Below are positions 55,549 to 64,000 of a stretch of 64,000 nt of DNA, piece by piece. The stretch's first letter is position 1, and each line of letters opens with the position of its first letter. This DNA is from Planctomycetota bacterium (lineage in GTDB: Bacteria > Planctomycetota > UBA8742 > UBA2392): NCBI GenBank assembly GCA_020425605.1, contig JAGQRH010000006.1:62001-126000 (forward strand), read 5' to 3'. Made by a program: the position numbers and the translations under genes. The notes beneath the pieces are model-generated. The model searched no databases, was not told the DNA's origin, and worked only from the letters and a program-made list of their open reading frames with translations.

Positions 55549-56685
55549 ATGCGTCGATGCACACAACTGCTGCTGGTTACCGCCGGGCTGCTCGCCTTTA
55601 TCGGCATGGCGCGGGCCGAGACTGTATTCCTGAAGAGCGGCAACAAGATCACCGGCAAGATCCTCGAGAACAACGACGAAAAGGTACGCATCGAGATCGA
55701 AGTAGAGGGCGGCGGCAAGGCCGTCATGACCATCGACAAGTCCCGCATCGATCGCATCGAGACGGAAACGACCCGCGACGACAAATTGAAGGCCGCGGAT
55801 GCGCTGCTGACGGCCGAAGAGTACCGCCGCGCCGAAACCGAATTCCGTGAGCTGGTGCGCCAGGAGCCCAAGGACTACCGGGGGCGGCTCGGCTTGGCCA
55901 AGGCGCTTGTCGGCCTGTACAGGTACGAAGAAGCGATCAAAACGCTCGAGCATTATCTGCTGCTCGTCGACCGCGACCGCAACTCGGACCTGATGCTGTA
56001 CCTCGCCGACCAGTATCTGCAGGCCCGCAATTATAGAGACGCGAAGAAGACCGCTCGCGAAGCCGGCGACTTGTACCCACAGGACAAGGGCCTGCAGGCC
56101 ACGGTTGATGACTTCCTGAAACGCTGCGACCGGGTGAAGAGCGGCAGCGAACAACTGAAAGAGCGCGAGACGGCCGAAAGCGCCGAGCGGAAACGCCGGA
56201 TCGAGGAACGCAAGACCTGGGACAAGGCCAAAGGAAACAGCTTTGAATCGGTCGAGAGCGGCAAGAAGCTAGAGGACTGGACGGCCGAGTCCAACGAGAA
56301 GCTGATCCTCGACCGCTACATGGAGATCGACGCAGACAAGGACGCCTGGGGCAACTACATGGCCGGCGGCGATGAAAAGAGCCTCCAGGAGAAGGTCACG
56401 CGCTGCGAGATGAAGTTCGTCGTGGACGAGACCCGCTGGGCGGAGATGTACGACCACGTGAAGGCCGTGTTGATCTACGGCTGGTACTACCAGATGAAAG
56501 CCCGCTACCCGAAGTGCTTTCCCAGCGTGACGGTTGTCAGCGTCAGCAAGGACGGCGGCAAAGAGAAGGAAAAGAAGCTCGCCCGCGGCTCGTGGGACGG
56601 GCGTAAAGAGCAGGTGATCGTAGATCGCTGGACCAAAGAACACCGGGACCCTGGTCGCCCAGTGCGCAACAAGGTTATCAAGTAG
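55549..56685 (+). CDS. secreted TPR-containing protein
   Basis: 378 residues. Signal peptide 1-23 (LLLVTAGLLAFIGMARAE). Residues 24-70 (TVFLKSGNKITGKILENNDEKVRIEIEVEGGGKAVMTIDKSRIDRIE) are a small beta domain common at the start of secreted TPR proteins in environmental phyla. Residues 75-190 contain TPR hairpins (LTAEEYRRAETEFRELVRQEPKDYRGRLGLAKALV, ADQYLQARNYRDAKKTAREAGDLYPQDK). A charged helical stretch and a C-terminal domain of unknown type follow (EMKFVVDETRWAEMYDHVKAVLIYGWYYQ). It lies 26 bp before the PDZ-toroid gene and is probably co-transcribed. Confidence 0.7.
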   Translation: MRRCTQLLLVTAGLLAFIGMARAETVFLKSGNKITGKILENNDEKVRIEIEVEGGGKAVMTIDKSRIDRIETETTRDDKLKAADALLTAEEYRRAETEFRELVRQEPKDYRGRLGLAKALVGLYRYEEAIKTLEHYLLLVDRDRNSDLMLYLADQYLQARNYRDAKKTAREAGDLYPQDKGLQATVDDFLKRCDRVKSGSEQLKERETAESAERKRRIEERKTWDKAKGNSFESVESGKKLEDWTAESNEKLILDRYMEIDADKDAWGNYMAGGDEKSLQEKVTRCEMKFVVDETRWAEMYDHVKAVLIYGWYYQMKARYPKCFPSVTVVSVSKDGGKEKEKKLARGSWDGRKEQVIVDRWTKEHRDPGRPVRNKVIK

Positions 56686-56711
56686 CCCCGTCACCCCTGC
56701 CGGAAGCGCCC

Positions 56712-58130
56712 GTGCGCGTCCCAAGCCTGATCATACTCGCGGTCCTGATCGCCTGCATCGCGCGGCCGCCTCAAGTTGTGGCCGAGCCCAAGTACCCGGA
56801 CCTCTACAACCTCGGCCCGATCGGCGGCAAGGCAACGGTGGTAGAGGCCGGCCTGCAGGTTGCGGAAGTCTATCGCTCCGGCCCGGGCAAGGCCGCCGGC
56901 TTGAGCGTCGGGGACGTGATCACTGGAGTAGCGGACAAGAAGTTCGGCGCGGACCCATACCTTGAGCTGGCGGATGCAATCCTCGCCGCGGAAGCAGACG
57001 CAAAGGCGCACACCGTTGCACTGAAAGTGAATCGCGGCGAGGAGCAGATCACAATCAGCGCGGTGCTGGCGCACTACCCGGACGATGCAGCGCGACGCAA
57101 GGCGATTCGCGATGGCGCACTAAAATGGTTGGCCGGCCAGCAGGACTCGAAAGAGGGCGGTTTCTACTCAACGATGTCGCCGGAAGTGAGCCAGGTAGTG
57201 CTCACCAGCCTCGCCGGGCTGTGCTGGCTGACGGACAGCGGGCTGAGCCCCGACAGCCGCTACGTCGAAGAAGTCTTGGAGGCGGCGGACTTCGTCGTGG
57301 ACAAGGTAGGCGAGCAGAAGCAGTACAAGAAGCTCGCCGGCAAGAACAACAACCAGACCAACTGGAGCCTCGGCTACGGCGGCATCTTCCTGGCGCACGT
57401 CGTGAAGGCGGCCGAAGGCGACGGCCAGATGAAGAAGAGCGCGCTCAACACGTACAAGAAGAAGCTTGGCTGGATCCGCGACCACATCTTCAAGCAGGCC
57501 GAAGAAAACGGCGGCTTCGGGCACGGGCCGGGCGGCGCGAATATTCTGGACTACATCCACTTCGAGGCGATGAGCAACGTCTGCCTTGCGGCACTTGGCT
57601 GCATCAGGGCGGCGGGTGTGGAAGTGGACGACGGAAAGCTCGCGCCGCTGATCAAGTACGTTGAGAGCTGCCAGATGCCGGATGGCGGCATTGGCTACGC
57701 CCACGACAAGCTTTGGGGCAGCGAAGAGGGCCGCACGGCCGGCGCGATGAATGCGTTCGGCGCACTGGGCGTCAGCGACCGCGAGAGCTACCCGGAAATG
57801 CAGGCCTACTTCGAGAAGCACATAGCCGAAGCATTCAACGGGCACAGCACGCCGACCATGCACCAGCTGTCGGTCGCACTGGCCTGCAGACGCCACGGCC
57901 TGATGGACAAGTACTGGGACGTCCAGCGCCGCGAGTTCACCATGGTGCGCAACCCCGATTTCACGTTCGCCTATCGCCCCACGGCCGACACCATCCGCAT
58001 GGGTGACAACCTTGACCGCAACATCGGGCTCGTCTGGACCACCTGCCAGTGGCTGCTGGTGAATGAGCTCGAGAACGGCGCCGCGTCGCTGTGGGTTGGC
58101 AAGCTGGCCGAAACGCCGGACGGTGACTAA
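56712..58130 (+). CDS. secreted PDZ plus alpha/alpha-toroid (DUF6288-like) protein
   Basis: 472 residues from a GTG at 56712. Signal peptide 1-24. A PDZ domain occupies about 35-115 (GLQVAEVYRSGPGKAAGLSVGDVITGV). The remainder is a prenyltransferase/squalene-cyclase-like helical toroid: ALKWLAGQQDSKEGGFYSTMSPEV, FKQAEENGGFGHGPGGANILDYIHFEAMSNVCLAALG, VESCQMPDGGIGYAHDKLW, each ending in Q-x-x-x-G-G-F/I. Such PDZ-toroid proteins have no known reaction; the toroid may bind a polysaccharide or peptide. It is followed 9 bp later by dtd. Confidence 0.7.
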   Translation: MRVPSLIILAVLIACIARPPQVVAEPKYPDLYNLGPIGGKATVVEAGLQVAEVYRSGPGKAAGLSVGDVITGVADKKFGADPYLELADAILAAEADAKAHTVALKVNRGEEQITISAVLAHYPDDAARRKAIRDGALKWLAGQQDSKEGGFYSTMSPEVSQVVLTSLAGLCWLTDSGLSPDSRYVEEVLEAADFVVDKVGEQKQYKKLAGKNNNQTNWSLGYGGIFLAHVVKAAEGDGQMKKSALNTYKKKLGWIRDHIFKQAEENGGFGHGPGGANILDYIHFEAMSNVCLAALGCIRAAGVEVDDGKLAPLIKYVESCQMPDGGIGYAHDKLWGSEEGRTAGAMNAFGALGVSDRESYPEMQAYFEKHIAEAFNGHSTPTMHQLSVALACRRHGLMDKYWDVQRREFTMVRNPDFTFAYRPTADTIRMGDNLDRNIGLVWTTCQWLLVNELENGAASLWVGKLAETPDGD

Positions 58131-58139
58131 CCTGCCCCC

Positions 58140-58580
58140 ATGCGTGTACTTCTGCAGCGGGTTTCAAGAGCCACAGTGACTGTCGACGGCAAGGTCACCG
58201 GAGCGATCGGGTGTGGGCTTCTGCTGCTGGTCGGCATCCGCGATGGCGACACAGAGGCCGAGGTTGAGTGGATGGCCCGCAAGGTGGCGCAATTGCGCGT
58301 GTTCAGCGATACCCACGGCAAGATGAACCTGAGCGTGCAGGACGTTCATGGTGACGTGCTGGCGATCAGCCAGTTCACCCTGTATGGCGACACGGCCAAC
58401 GGCAACCGCCCCAGCTACATCACCGCCGCAAGGCCGGAAGCCGCCGAGCCTCTGTACGAGAAATTCTGCGAGCAGCTGAGCGGGCTGGCCGGCAAGCCGG
58501 TCGCAAAGGGCGTGTTCGGCGCACACATGGACGTAGAGCTGACCAACGACGGGCCGGTGACGCTGATGCTGGAAAAGTAG
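58140..58580 (+). CDS. dtd: D-aminoacyl-tRNA deacylase
   Basis: 146 residues, the normal family length. It removes D-amino acids (and glycine from tRNA-Ala) mischarged on tRNA. The signature regions are all present: [33 protein letters not shown] at the start, [16 protein letters not shown] in the middle, and [14 protein letters not shown] at the end, with the Gly-Pro that enters the partner active site in the dimer. The start ATG follows the PDZ-toroid stop by 9 bp; the transporter gene on the other strand converges on it. Confidence 0.95.
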   Translation: MRVLLQRVSRATVTVDGKVTGAIGCGLLLLVGIRDGDTEAEVEWMARKVAQLRVFSDTHGKMNLSVQDVHGDVLAISQFTLYGDTANGNRPSYITAARPEAAEPLYEKFCEQLSGLAGKPVAKGVFGAHMDVELTNDGPVTLMLEK

Positions 58581-58589
58581 GGGCTGCCT

Positions 58590-60341
58590 CTAGACCGTGA
58601 AGTTTGCAGGGTCGATCAGGTTGAGGCGGATCAGTGCCATCAAAACCATTAGCGTGCCGATCAGTGTGATCACCAGCGCGCCGAACACCGGTAGCTTGGC
58701 CTCAAGCAGTCGATAGATCTTGCCCTTGGTTTCCTTGCGCTTGCGGTTCAGGTAGTCCTTGCTGTGCACCAGCATCAGCCCGATCGTCGACAGCACGGCC
58801 GCGAGGCCGAGGCTGAAGACGAATACCATGATCAGCCCGCTGATGTACCACTGCTGGCGGAAGGCGATCAGCCCGATCACGAAGGCGCTGGGGCAGGGCA
58901 CGATGCCGCCGAGGATGCCGAGGCGCAGGATTTCCCAGCGGGTCATCTTCGTCGGGTCCAACTCATGATCGTGGTGATGATGGTGATGCCCGTCGCCGTG
59001 GTCATGGCCGTGTGAGTGGCCATGATCGTGGTCGTGTGTGTGCGAGTGATCATGGGTGTGTTCATGCGCTTCATCGAGGATGTCGGAGTCCTCAGGGTGC
59101 TTTTCATCGGCAGCGTGGGTGTGTGGGTGATCGTTGCCGTGCACATGGCGCCCGAAGATGTCGTGTTCGTGTCCACCACCTGATCCAGCGCGCTTCATCA
59201 CCAGCCCGACGCCCATCAGCAGGATCGTTGCACCGACAGCCAGCGCGATCCATTCCGCCAGGTCCTTCTCCGGGTCTGCCAGCAGGCCCGGCCAGAATTC
59301 GCTGGCCGCCCAGGCGCCGCCCATCAGGATGAACACGCCGCTGGTGTGAGCGGCCGTCACCACCACGCCTAGGAACATCGCGTCCGATCTTGTGCCGTGA
59401 GTGCCGATGAGGTAGCTGGCCACCAGTGTCTTGCCGTGGCCGGGCTGTACCGCGTGATAGCCGCCCAGCAGGAACATGACGCCCAGCACGACAAGCCACA
59501 CGGATGGTGCCGCGTCATTCTCTCGCAGCGACTTGAAAGCGTCGTTGATCCAGCTGTTGAACCAGGATTCGTTGCGGCGTTCCTTGTCCGTCTGAATCAG
59601 CTGCTGTTTGCCGGCATCGCTGTTGCCGGGCTCCGTTGGTGGAGTCTTGTCGGGCTCGATCGGATTGTCGGGCTTGATCGGGATCGATGTGCTGGTTGCG
59701 TCGTCGCCGATGTTCCAAATGAAATTGAGCCGATCAAAGCGGTCCGGCGTACGGTCGTAGCTGACCGTGGTCACGGCTTTGCGCTCTGGCCCGCGGTCGT
59801 CCCAGGCCTGCATCTGCTGGCCGGGATCGGTCACCATCACACGCTTGTTGGCGAGATAGAATTCCACAGCGTAGTCGCCGGGCCCCAGCTCGGTCTTCAG
59901 GTGGACATCAAAACTGAAGAAATAGCCGATCCGCAGATTGACCACCGACATGCCCTTGGGGCCGTCAACCGAGGCGTCCGGGTCGTCCAGATTGGCGAAG
60001 GCAAACTTGCTGTAGTTGGGGCTGACTTCAACCTTCTCGCCGCGCACGGCCAGATAGACCGTCGCGACAAGGTCTGTGGCAAGTTGCTTGTAGCGTGCTT
60101 CAAGCTCGTCGCGGGTTACCTTCTGGTCGCGGTTGGCATCCAGCGCGAGATACGCTTCGTTGTAGCTGGCGTAGGGAGTCTCGTAGCGATACTGCACCTG
60201 AAGCGCGATGCTCTCTGTCTTGTTGGCAGCGTCGCGTTCAAGGATCAGCTGGGTGACCATGTCGCAGCGGTCATCGAACGGGTGCGCCGCGAGAGTATTC
60301 GCGAACAGGGCAACCAGTACGATGGCAGCGATTCGGGCCAT
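58590..60341 (-). CDS. RcnA/NicO-like nickel-cobalt transporter with periplasmic EF-hand domain
   Basis: 583 residues. A signal peptide (ARIAAIVLVALFANTLAA) precedes an extracytoplasmic domain of about 250 residues that contains LDANRDQKVTRDE, a canonical EF-hand loop (68-79, with D68, N70, D72, K74, T76, E79). The transporter part starts near 285, with PSVWLVVLGVMFLLGGYHAVQPGHGKTLVASYLIG as the NicO family's HxxxPGHGK motif. A histidine-rich loop (His-Asp repeats) at about 400-470 should bind metal. Two or three more helices (GILGGIVPCPSAFVIGLIAF, LAAVLSTIGLML) complete the fold. Probably metal efflux or uptake. Confidence 0.8.
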   Translation of the reverse strand: MARIAAIVLVALFANTLAAHPFDDRCDMVTQLILERDAANKTESIALQVQYRYETPYASYNEAYLALDANRDQKVTRDELEARYKQLATDLVATVYLAVRGEKVEVSPNYSKFAFANLDDPDASVDGPKGMSVVNLRIGYFFSFDVHLKTELGPGDYAVEFYLANKRVMVTDPGQQMQAWDDRGPERKAVTTVSYDRTPDRFDRLNFIWNIGDDATSTSIPIKPDNPIEPDKTPPTEPGNSDAGKQQLIQTDKERRNESWFNSWINDAFKSLRENDAAPSVWLVVLGVMFLLGGYHAVQPGHGKTLVASYLIGTHGTRSDAMFLGVVVTAAHTSGVFILMGGAWAASEFWPGLLADPEKDLAEWIALAVGATILLMGVGLVMKRAGSGGGHEHDIFGRHVHGNDHPHTHAADEKHPEDSDILDEAHEHTHDHSHTHDHDHGHSHGHDHGDGHHHHHHDHELDPTKMTRWEILRLGILGGIVPCPSAFVIGLIAFRQQWYISGLIMVFVFSLGLAAVLSTIGLMLVHSKDYLNRKRKETKGKIYRLLEAKLPVFGALVITLIGTLMVLMALIRLNLIDPANFTV

Positions 60342-60400
60342 GGGCTCAGTATATCAGCGTCGGTGCAAATGGCGGGGGGAGGCTCGCGCCACCCCCGGTC

Positions 60401-62095
60401 CTAGAACTCGTCTTCATCCTTGGGCTTGGCGGGCTTGGTCTTCACGCCCAGCAGCTTGCCGCAGTCAATCTCAAAGCGGCCGATCCAGGGCAGGTTGCGG
60501 TCGCCGGTAGATTCGAACTGGTCGAGCATCAACGCCTTGTCGGCTTCAAACTTCTGGCTGACGGCGATTCCGATCTCTTTTGGGTCGTCGCTTGGGTTCA
60601 GGCGCACGCGCAGCTTGCCGTCAGCGTCGAGCATTGACGGGGAGACCCGGATGCTGACTTTGCGGGCGTTTCGTACGGTCAGGGTCACGCGGCCGGGCTC
60701 CTCCAGCATGGCGAGTACGCGGGCGGTCAGGGCTGCCTTTTCTTCGCGCTGTTGCTGCTGGGCCTTCGGGAACGCCCCCTTGAGTGTCCTCTCTTTGTCA
60801 GCGCGCTCCACAACGATCACAACATCTTCGCCGGGTTTCTTGGTGTCCAGCGCGTCCAGCAGGTCCTGCATTGTCTTGATTTCCAGGTCGTCCAGCTTCT
60901 TGATCACGTCACCCTTTTCGATGCCCATAGCCTCAGCCGGCGTACCGGCCATCACGGACTCGACTGTCGGTTGTGCGATGTCACGCTCAACAGTGATGCC
61001 CAGTCGTGGCCGGCCGGCAGGCATTGTGATCTCGGCGTTTGCGGGAGCCTTGTTGGCGGCTCCCAGGTCGCCCAGTTCATCAATGCTGAGCCAGGCGCGT
61101 GTGCCGCGCTCGGCCTGTACGCAGGTCCAGTCAATCTCACGCGGCAGCAGGTCGCGGCGCCAGTCAGACAGCGGGCCCTTGCAGAAGGCCTGTACTTCAG
61201 CCTCAAGCACGTCGTCAACCTGGTGCGTCAGCTCGGGGTAGACCGTGAACTTGATGTCAGCACCGAGTTTGTTGGCCTGCTCGTAGATCGGAGTCATGCG
61301 CTTGGCCGGGTATAGCCCGTCCTTGCCGCCATTGAAGCACTGGAAGTTCTCTCCCTTCAGATTCTCGAGCCACACCGGCGTGCCGTCGGCCGGGGGCACG
61401 ATGGGGCAGCCATTCATTGCGTAAAAGCCCGCAAAGGCATCCGGCATACGGAAGGCAAAGCCGAACGTGCCGCTACCGCCGTCGCTGTGGCCGTTTACGA
61501 TGACGCGGTCGTCGTCGATGTTCACGCGGCGCTTGGTTTCACTGATCATGTGCAGCACGTTCTTCTGGCCCTTGAGCGCCCACCACATGGATTCTTCGCC
61601 CGTCTCGGGCACGCCTGCACTGCAGCCCAGGATTACGACATTCTTCTTCCATTCGTCGGTCAGGTTCGGCAGCCAGTAGCGGATGGAGTACTCGCCAGCT
61701 GACGGGCGTCCCTCCTCGGCCTCCATGGGCCAGCCGCTGACGCCGCCGTGCATGCACACCAGCAACGGGTAGCGCTTAGCAGGGTCGTAGCCGTCCGGCA
61801 CGTACACCCAGTAGGGGCGCTGAAACCCGTCGGGGCACTTCGTGTACCATTTCACAATCTCGCCGCTCTTGTCGGCCCGCTCGAACGCGACACCGGCGAT
61901 GGCGGCGCGCAGGTCATCGACACTCAAGGCCAGCAGCTTGGCGCGGAGGTCGGCTTTCTCGGTGCCCGTGGCCTTCAGGTAACTGGCCAGCAAGGCTGAG
62001 TTGTCAACTTCCTTGGCAGGCTGCGGAACGTCCTGTGCCACATTGACACAGGCCAGCGAGAGCAGCATCAGCAGCGACAAGGTTAGCGTACGCAC
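60401..62095 (-). CDS. secreted alpha/beta-hydrolase (esterase D/PHB depolymerase-like) with PDZ domain
   Basis: 564 residues from a GTG at 62095, which has GGAGGA 7 nt upstream (62103-62108 on the plus strand); longer frames are not supported. Signal peptide 1-18. The hydrolase domain (about 90-330) shows YPLLVCMHGGVSGWPM, the nucleophile elbow RVIVNGHSDGGSGTF with Ser, and ELTHQVDD with a candidate His. A second part has a PDZ-like segment (RPRLGITVERDIAQPTVESVMAGTPAEAMGIEKGDVIKKLDDLEI). It is the active-looking relative of the protein at 50726-52159, which lacks the serine. The substrate is unknown. Confidence 0.75.
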   Translation of the reverse strand: MRTLTLSLLMLLSLACVNVAQDVPQPAKEVDNSALLASYLKATGTEKADLRAKLLALSVDDLRAAIAGVAFERADKSGEIVKWYTKCPDGFQRPYWVYVPDGYDPAKRYPLLVCMHGGVSGWPMEAEEGRPSAGEYSIRYWLPNLTDEWKKNVVILGCSAGVPETGEESMWWALKGQKNVLHMISETKRRVNIDDDRVIVNGHSDGGSGTFGFAFRMPDAFAGFYAMNGCPIVPPADGTPVWLENLKGENFQCFNGGKDGLYPAKRMTPIYEQANKLGADIKFTVYPELTHQVDDVLEAEVQAFCKGPLSDWRRDLLPREIDWTCVQAERGTRAWLSIDELGDLGAANKAPANAEITMPAGRPRLGITVERDIAQPTVESVMAGTPAEAMGIEKGDVIKKLDDLEIKTMQDLLDALDTKKPGEDVVIVVERADKERTLKGAFPKAQQQQREEKAALTARVLAMLEEPGRVTLTVRNARKVSIRVSPSMLDADGKLRVRLNPSDDPKEIGIAVSQKFEADKALMLDQFESTGDRNLPWIGRFEIDCGKLLGVKTKPAKPKDEDEF

Positions 62096-62164
62096 TAGTA
62101 CATCCTCCAGGGCCGCTTCACCGGGGGCTTCCCGGGCTGCGGCGCGATGATCCATGCACCTTCG

Positions 62165-62216
62165 CTCTTGTCGCGTCAAGACTTTGGCACGCGGGTTGCT
62201 CTTGACGCGGCAAGAG
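62165..62216 (+). promoter_or_regulatory. sigma-54 promoter motif inside a 17-bp inverted repeat
   Basis: TGGCAC (62185-62190) then GCGGG and TTGCT (62196-62200) exactly fit the -24/-12 sigma-54 consensus (YTGGCACG-N4-TTGCW), oriented toward the ECF gene at 62416. It lies inside an inverted repeat: CTCTTGTCGCGTCAAGA (62165-62181) and TCTTGACGCGGCAAGAG (62200-62216) pair with one mismatch. The repeat could be an operator, or an attenuator-like hairpin in the leader of the minus-strand hydrolase. The rest of 62217-62415 holds GAAACTT (62369-62375), a weak ECF-type -35. Confidence 0.5.
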
Positions 62217-62415
62217 TGGCGAATGCGGCAGGACACAAGGCCCACTGAACCCTTGGCCGAATGAGCTGGCCTATAGGGGAAGCGGGAAGAGTGCCCATAT
62301 CGCAGGGCCACTTTTACGACGTTCGGGGGTGGTTTGGTACCACCTCAAAATTTGGGCGATTTGCCTGAAACTTATGAAGGAGCCTGCAAGTTTATAGGGC
62401 TGAAGGGGGGCTGCG

Positions 62416-62937
62416 ATGCAGCGCAATGACGTTGAACTCCTGTTCCGTGAGCACGCGACGGCCGTACACGCCGCCGTGTATCGCCTCACGCTGGACAGCG
62501 CCGCGGCAGAAGACGCGACGCAGGAGGCCTTCGTCCGCCTGATCACGCGGCCGCCGAAGGATGACAGCAACCTGGGTGCGTGGCTGAAGCGTGTGGCGGT
62601 TAACTTCGCCATCGACACGCTGCGGCGCACGAACCGGCAGAAGCCGCTGGGTGACTGGGAGGTTGAGGACCAGCCGAACCCGGACGTTTCCGACACCACG
62701 CTCAGCGATGAACTGGTGGAGGCCCTGCAGCGGATCAAGCCGGACCACCGCGCAGCAGTCCTGGCCGTCGACCGCGACGGCATGAGCTACACGGATGCCG
62801 CCGACCTGCTCGGCGTCCACCTGAACAAGCTCAAGACGGACCTACTGCGTGGACGGCGTGCCCTGCACGACATCCTGAAGGGTTCAGCACGGTCTGGACC
62901 GTGCTCAGCGCTGGCCGGTGACGGCCGGAAGGAGTAA
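62416..62937 (+). CDS. ECF-type RNA polymerase sigma factor
   Basis: 173 residues with an upstream GAAGGGGGG (62403-62411) as the ribosome site. Sigma-2 covers about 6-70 (LLFREHATAVHAAVYRLTLD, AEDATQEAFVRLITRPP, NLGAWLKRVAVNFAIDTLRRT). Sigma-4 covers about 105-155 (LVEALQRIKPDHRAAVLAVDRDGMSYTDAADLLGVHLNKLKTDLLRGRRAL). It is a different ECF group from that at 29143. The next gene, starting 4 bp later, is a membrane protein that is probably its anti-sigma partner. A sigma-54 promoter motif lies about 200 bp upstream. Confidence 0.88.
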   Translation: MQRNDVELLFREHATAVHAAVYRLTLDSAAAEDATQEAFVRLITRPPKDDSNLGAWLKRVAVNFAIDTLRRTNRQKPLGDWEVEDQPNPDVSDTTLSDELVEALQRIKPDHRAAVLAVDRDGMSYTDAADLLGVHLNKLKTDLLRGRRALHDILKGSARSGPCSALAGDGRKE

Positions 62938-62941
62938 GGCA

Positions 62942-64000
62942 ATGGATAGTGGCGATTTCCGTTTGTCGAAAGACGAACAAGCCGTTCTGGACCACGTCTC
63001 GGGCTTGACCCGGGTCCTTGCCGAGCCTGCTGGCCCAATCTGCGAAGACAGGGAATATGTCGGGGAACTGGTGGCCATGCGTTCCAAATTGGGAGCCATG
63101 GCCATCCACCCCCCGAAGATGCGACTCACGTTTGACGACATTCTCGCCGCGGCCGATCTAGAAGATCAGCCACCCACCGACAACCGAATCATCTACTGGC
63201 TCAGCGGCCGCTGGGGCATCGGCCTCGTCACGGCTGCCAGTGTGGCACTGGCGTTTGTGACAGGGCTGATCGCGACCAGCCGTGGTGGTGAAGTGCTCCC
63301 TTCGATCGGAACCAGTAGTAGAGTCGAAGCGGATCGAATCACCCAGGCAAGTCAGTTTGAGCCCCGGTCGGAGAATGGTTTCTTCAAGTATGGAGGTGCG
63401 GACGAAGTAGTGGATGTGTCCGGCGTACCGGATGACGGGTCGCCGGTCGATCCGGGTCTTTACGGCTCGATAGTGCGGCAAGGGTCGATCCACCTGCGGG
63501 AAGCCGATCCGGCCAAAGTGCAACGTCTGGTGACCGAACTGGTTACCTCATCGGCCGGTGTGGTTACCAGCTTGACACGTCAAGGGACCGGGGATGACGT
63601 CAGCGTCTCTATCTCTGTTGCAGTCCCGGCCGACAGATACCGCGAATTCAAAGCAAAAGTGGCAGGTTTCGGCGAAGTGCTGGGAGAAAGCGAGTCCACC
63701 GAGGACGTCACCAGCGACCAGGTCGACCTGAAATCCCGCCTGAGTGAAGCCGAAGACTACCTGACCCGTCTGGACAAGCTGATCGAAACACCCACCGAGC
63801 TTGCCTCCCTGCAAAACCTTGAGCGCGAACGCCGCCAAACCCGCCTCGAAATCGAGCGCTACAAGCGCGCCATCGCAGCCCTCGACAACCGCGTTGCACT
63901 TTCCCGCCTCGATGTACTGATCACTACAACCGTGCCCGAAGCTCCGCCGGAAGTCGAAGAACGCGGCGAGCTGGCCGAAGCATGGGATGACGGAGTGGAA
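62942..64000 (+). CDS. membrane-anchored anti-sigma-like protein with DUF4349 domain (C-terminus cut by window edge)
   Basis: An open frame of 353 codons runs off the right edge; the start ATG is 4 bp after the ECF stop. Residues 1-80 are cytoplasmic and may hold the sigma-binding part (no HxxxCxxC zinc motif is seen). Residues 85-107 (WGIGLVTAASVALAFVTGLIA) form a transmembrane helix. The external part from about 175 (YGSIVRQGSIHLREADPAKVQRLVTELVTSSAGVVTSL) is DUF4349, including a long coiled coil (DLKSRLSEAEDYLTRLDKLIE, RERRQTRLEIERYKRAIAALD). Operon position argues for an anti-sigma or signal-sensing role. Confidence 0.75.
   Translation, partial: MDSGDFRLSKDEQAVLDHVSGLTRVLAEPAGPICEDREYVGELVAMRSKLGAMAIHPPKMRLTFDDILAAADLEDQPPTDNRIIYWLSGRWGIGLVTAASVALAFVTGLIATSRGGEVLPSIGTSSRVEADRITQASQFEPRSENGFFKYGGADEVVDVSGVPDDGSPVDPGLYGSIVRQGSIHLREADPAKVQRLVTELVTSSAGVVTSLTRQGTGDDVSVSISVAVPADRYREFKAKVAGFGEVLGESESTEDVTSDQVDLKSRLSEAEDYLTRLDKLIETPTELASLQNLERERRQTRLEIERYKRAIAALDNRVALSRLDVLITTTVPEAPPEVEERGELAEAWDDGVE

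Overview
The window is a stretch of chromosome from a high-GC, Gram-negative-type bacterium. It carries the replication genes dnaA and dnaN, housekeeping genes (uvrA, rnr, mnmA, ychF, dtd), ECF sigma factors with membrane-anchored partners, and many secreted proteins with TPR, PDZ, beta-helix and beta-propeller modules. Two secreted beta-helix proteins end in a Cys-Ser-Thr-Gly / hydrophobic / Arg-rich tail of the MYXO-CTERM or GlyGly-CTERM kind. The mixture suggests Planctomycetota, or a similar deep lineage with a complex envelope. That placement is a guess from gene content, not a phylogeny.

The left 9.4 kb looks like a defence island. On the minus strand (7543 to the left edge) is a tightly overlapping operon of the MoxR-vWA-beta-propeller ternary type: a bpX4-like protein, a MoxR AAA+ ATPase, a bpX2/3-like protein, a vWA plus beta-propeller protein and a bpX6-like/TPR/beta-propeller protein cut by the window edge. 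Diverging from it on the plus strand is a retron that I could assemble from sequence alone. It has a -10 box, an msr-msd RNA bounded by an 18-bp a1/a2 inverted repeat (7640-7657 and 7781-7798), a long perfect msd hairpin, a retron-type reverse transcriptase with a long N-terminal extension (7871-9205), and, 2 bp after it, a 50-residue single-pass membrane protein (9208-9360) that could be its effector.

From 9.4 to 34.8 kb come a TPR protein, a large secreted protein, a zinc-ribbon membrane protein, a metallopeptidase-like protein, an HNH endonuclease with a hairpin leader, a DUF3810 protein, mnmA, a DUF1266 protein, glutaryl-CoA dehydrogenase, a small ribbon-helix-helix regulator with its own palindromic operator, rnr, a TPR protein and an ABC-2 exporter. 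These are followed by a secreted beta-propeller, GrpB, an ECF sigma factor with a FecR-like partner, a secreted beta-helix protein and a PqqB-like hydrolase. From 34.9 to 43.7 kb a minus-strand run holds uvrA (with a short palindromic element inserted in frame), two TPR proteins, an acyltransferase and an STT3-like glycosyltransferase.

From 43.9 to 48.7 kb on the plus strand lie a tRNA-binding protein, a STAS protein, a zinc-ribbon membrane protein, dnaA, a possible origin and dnaN. The right end has a second secreted beta-helix protein, a hydrolase-fold protein lacking its nucleophile, ychF, a dienelactone hydrolase, small unknowns, secreted TPR and PDZ-toroid proteins, dtd, an RcnA-like metal transporter and a secreted hydrolase-PDZ protein. 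Last comes an ECF sigma/anti-sigma pair preceded by a perfect sigma-54 promoter motif. I saw no tRNA, rRNA, CRISPR array or transposase.
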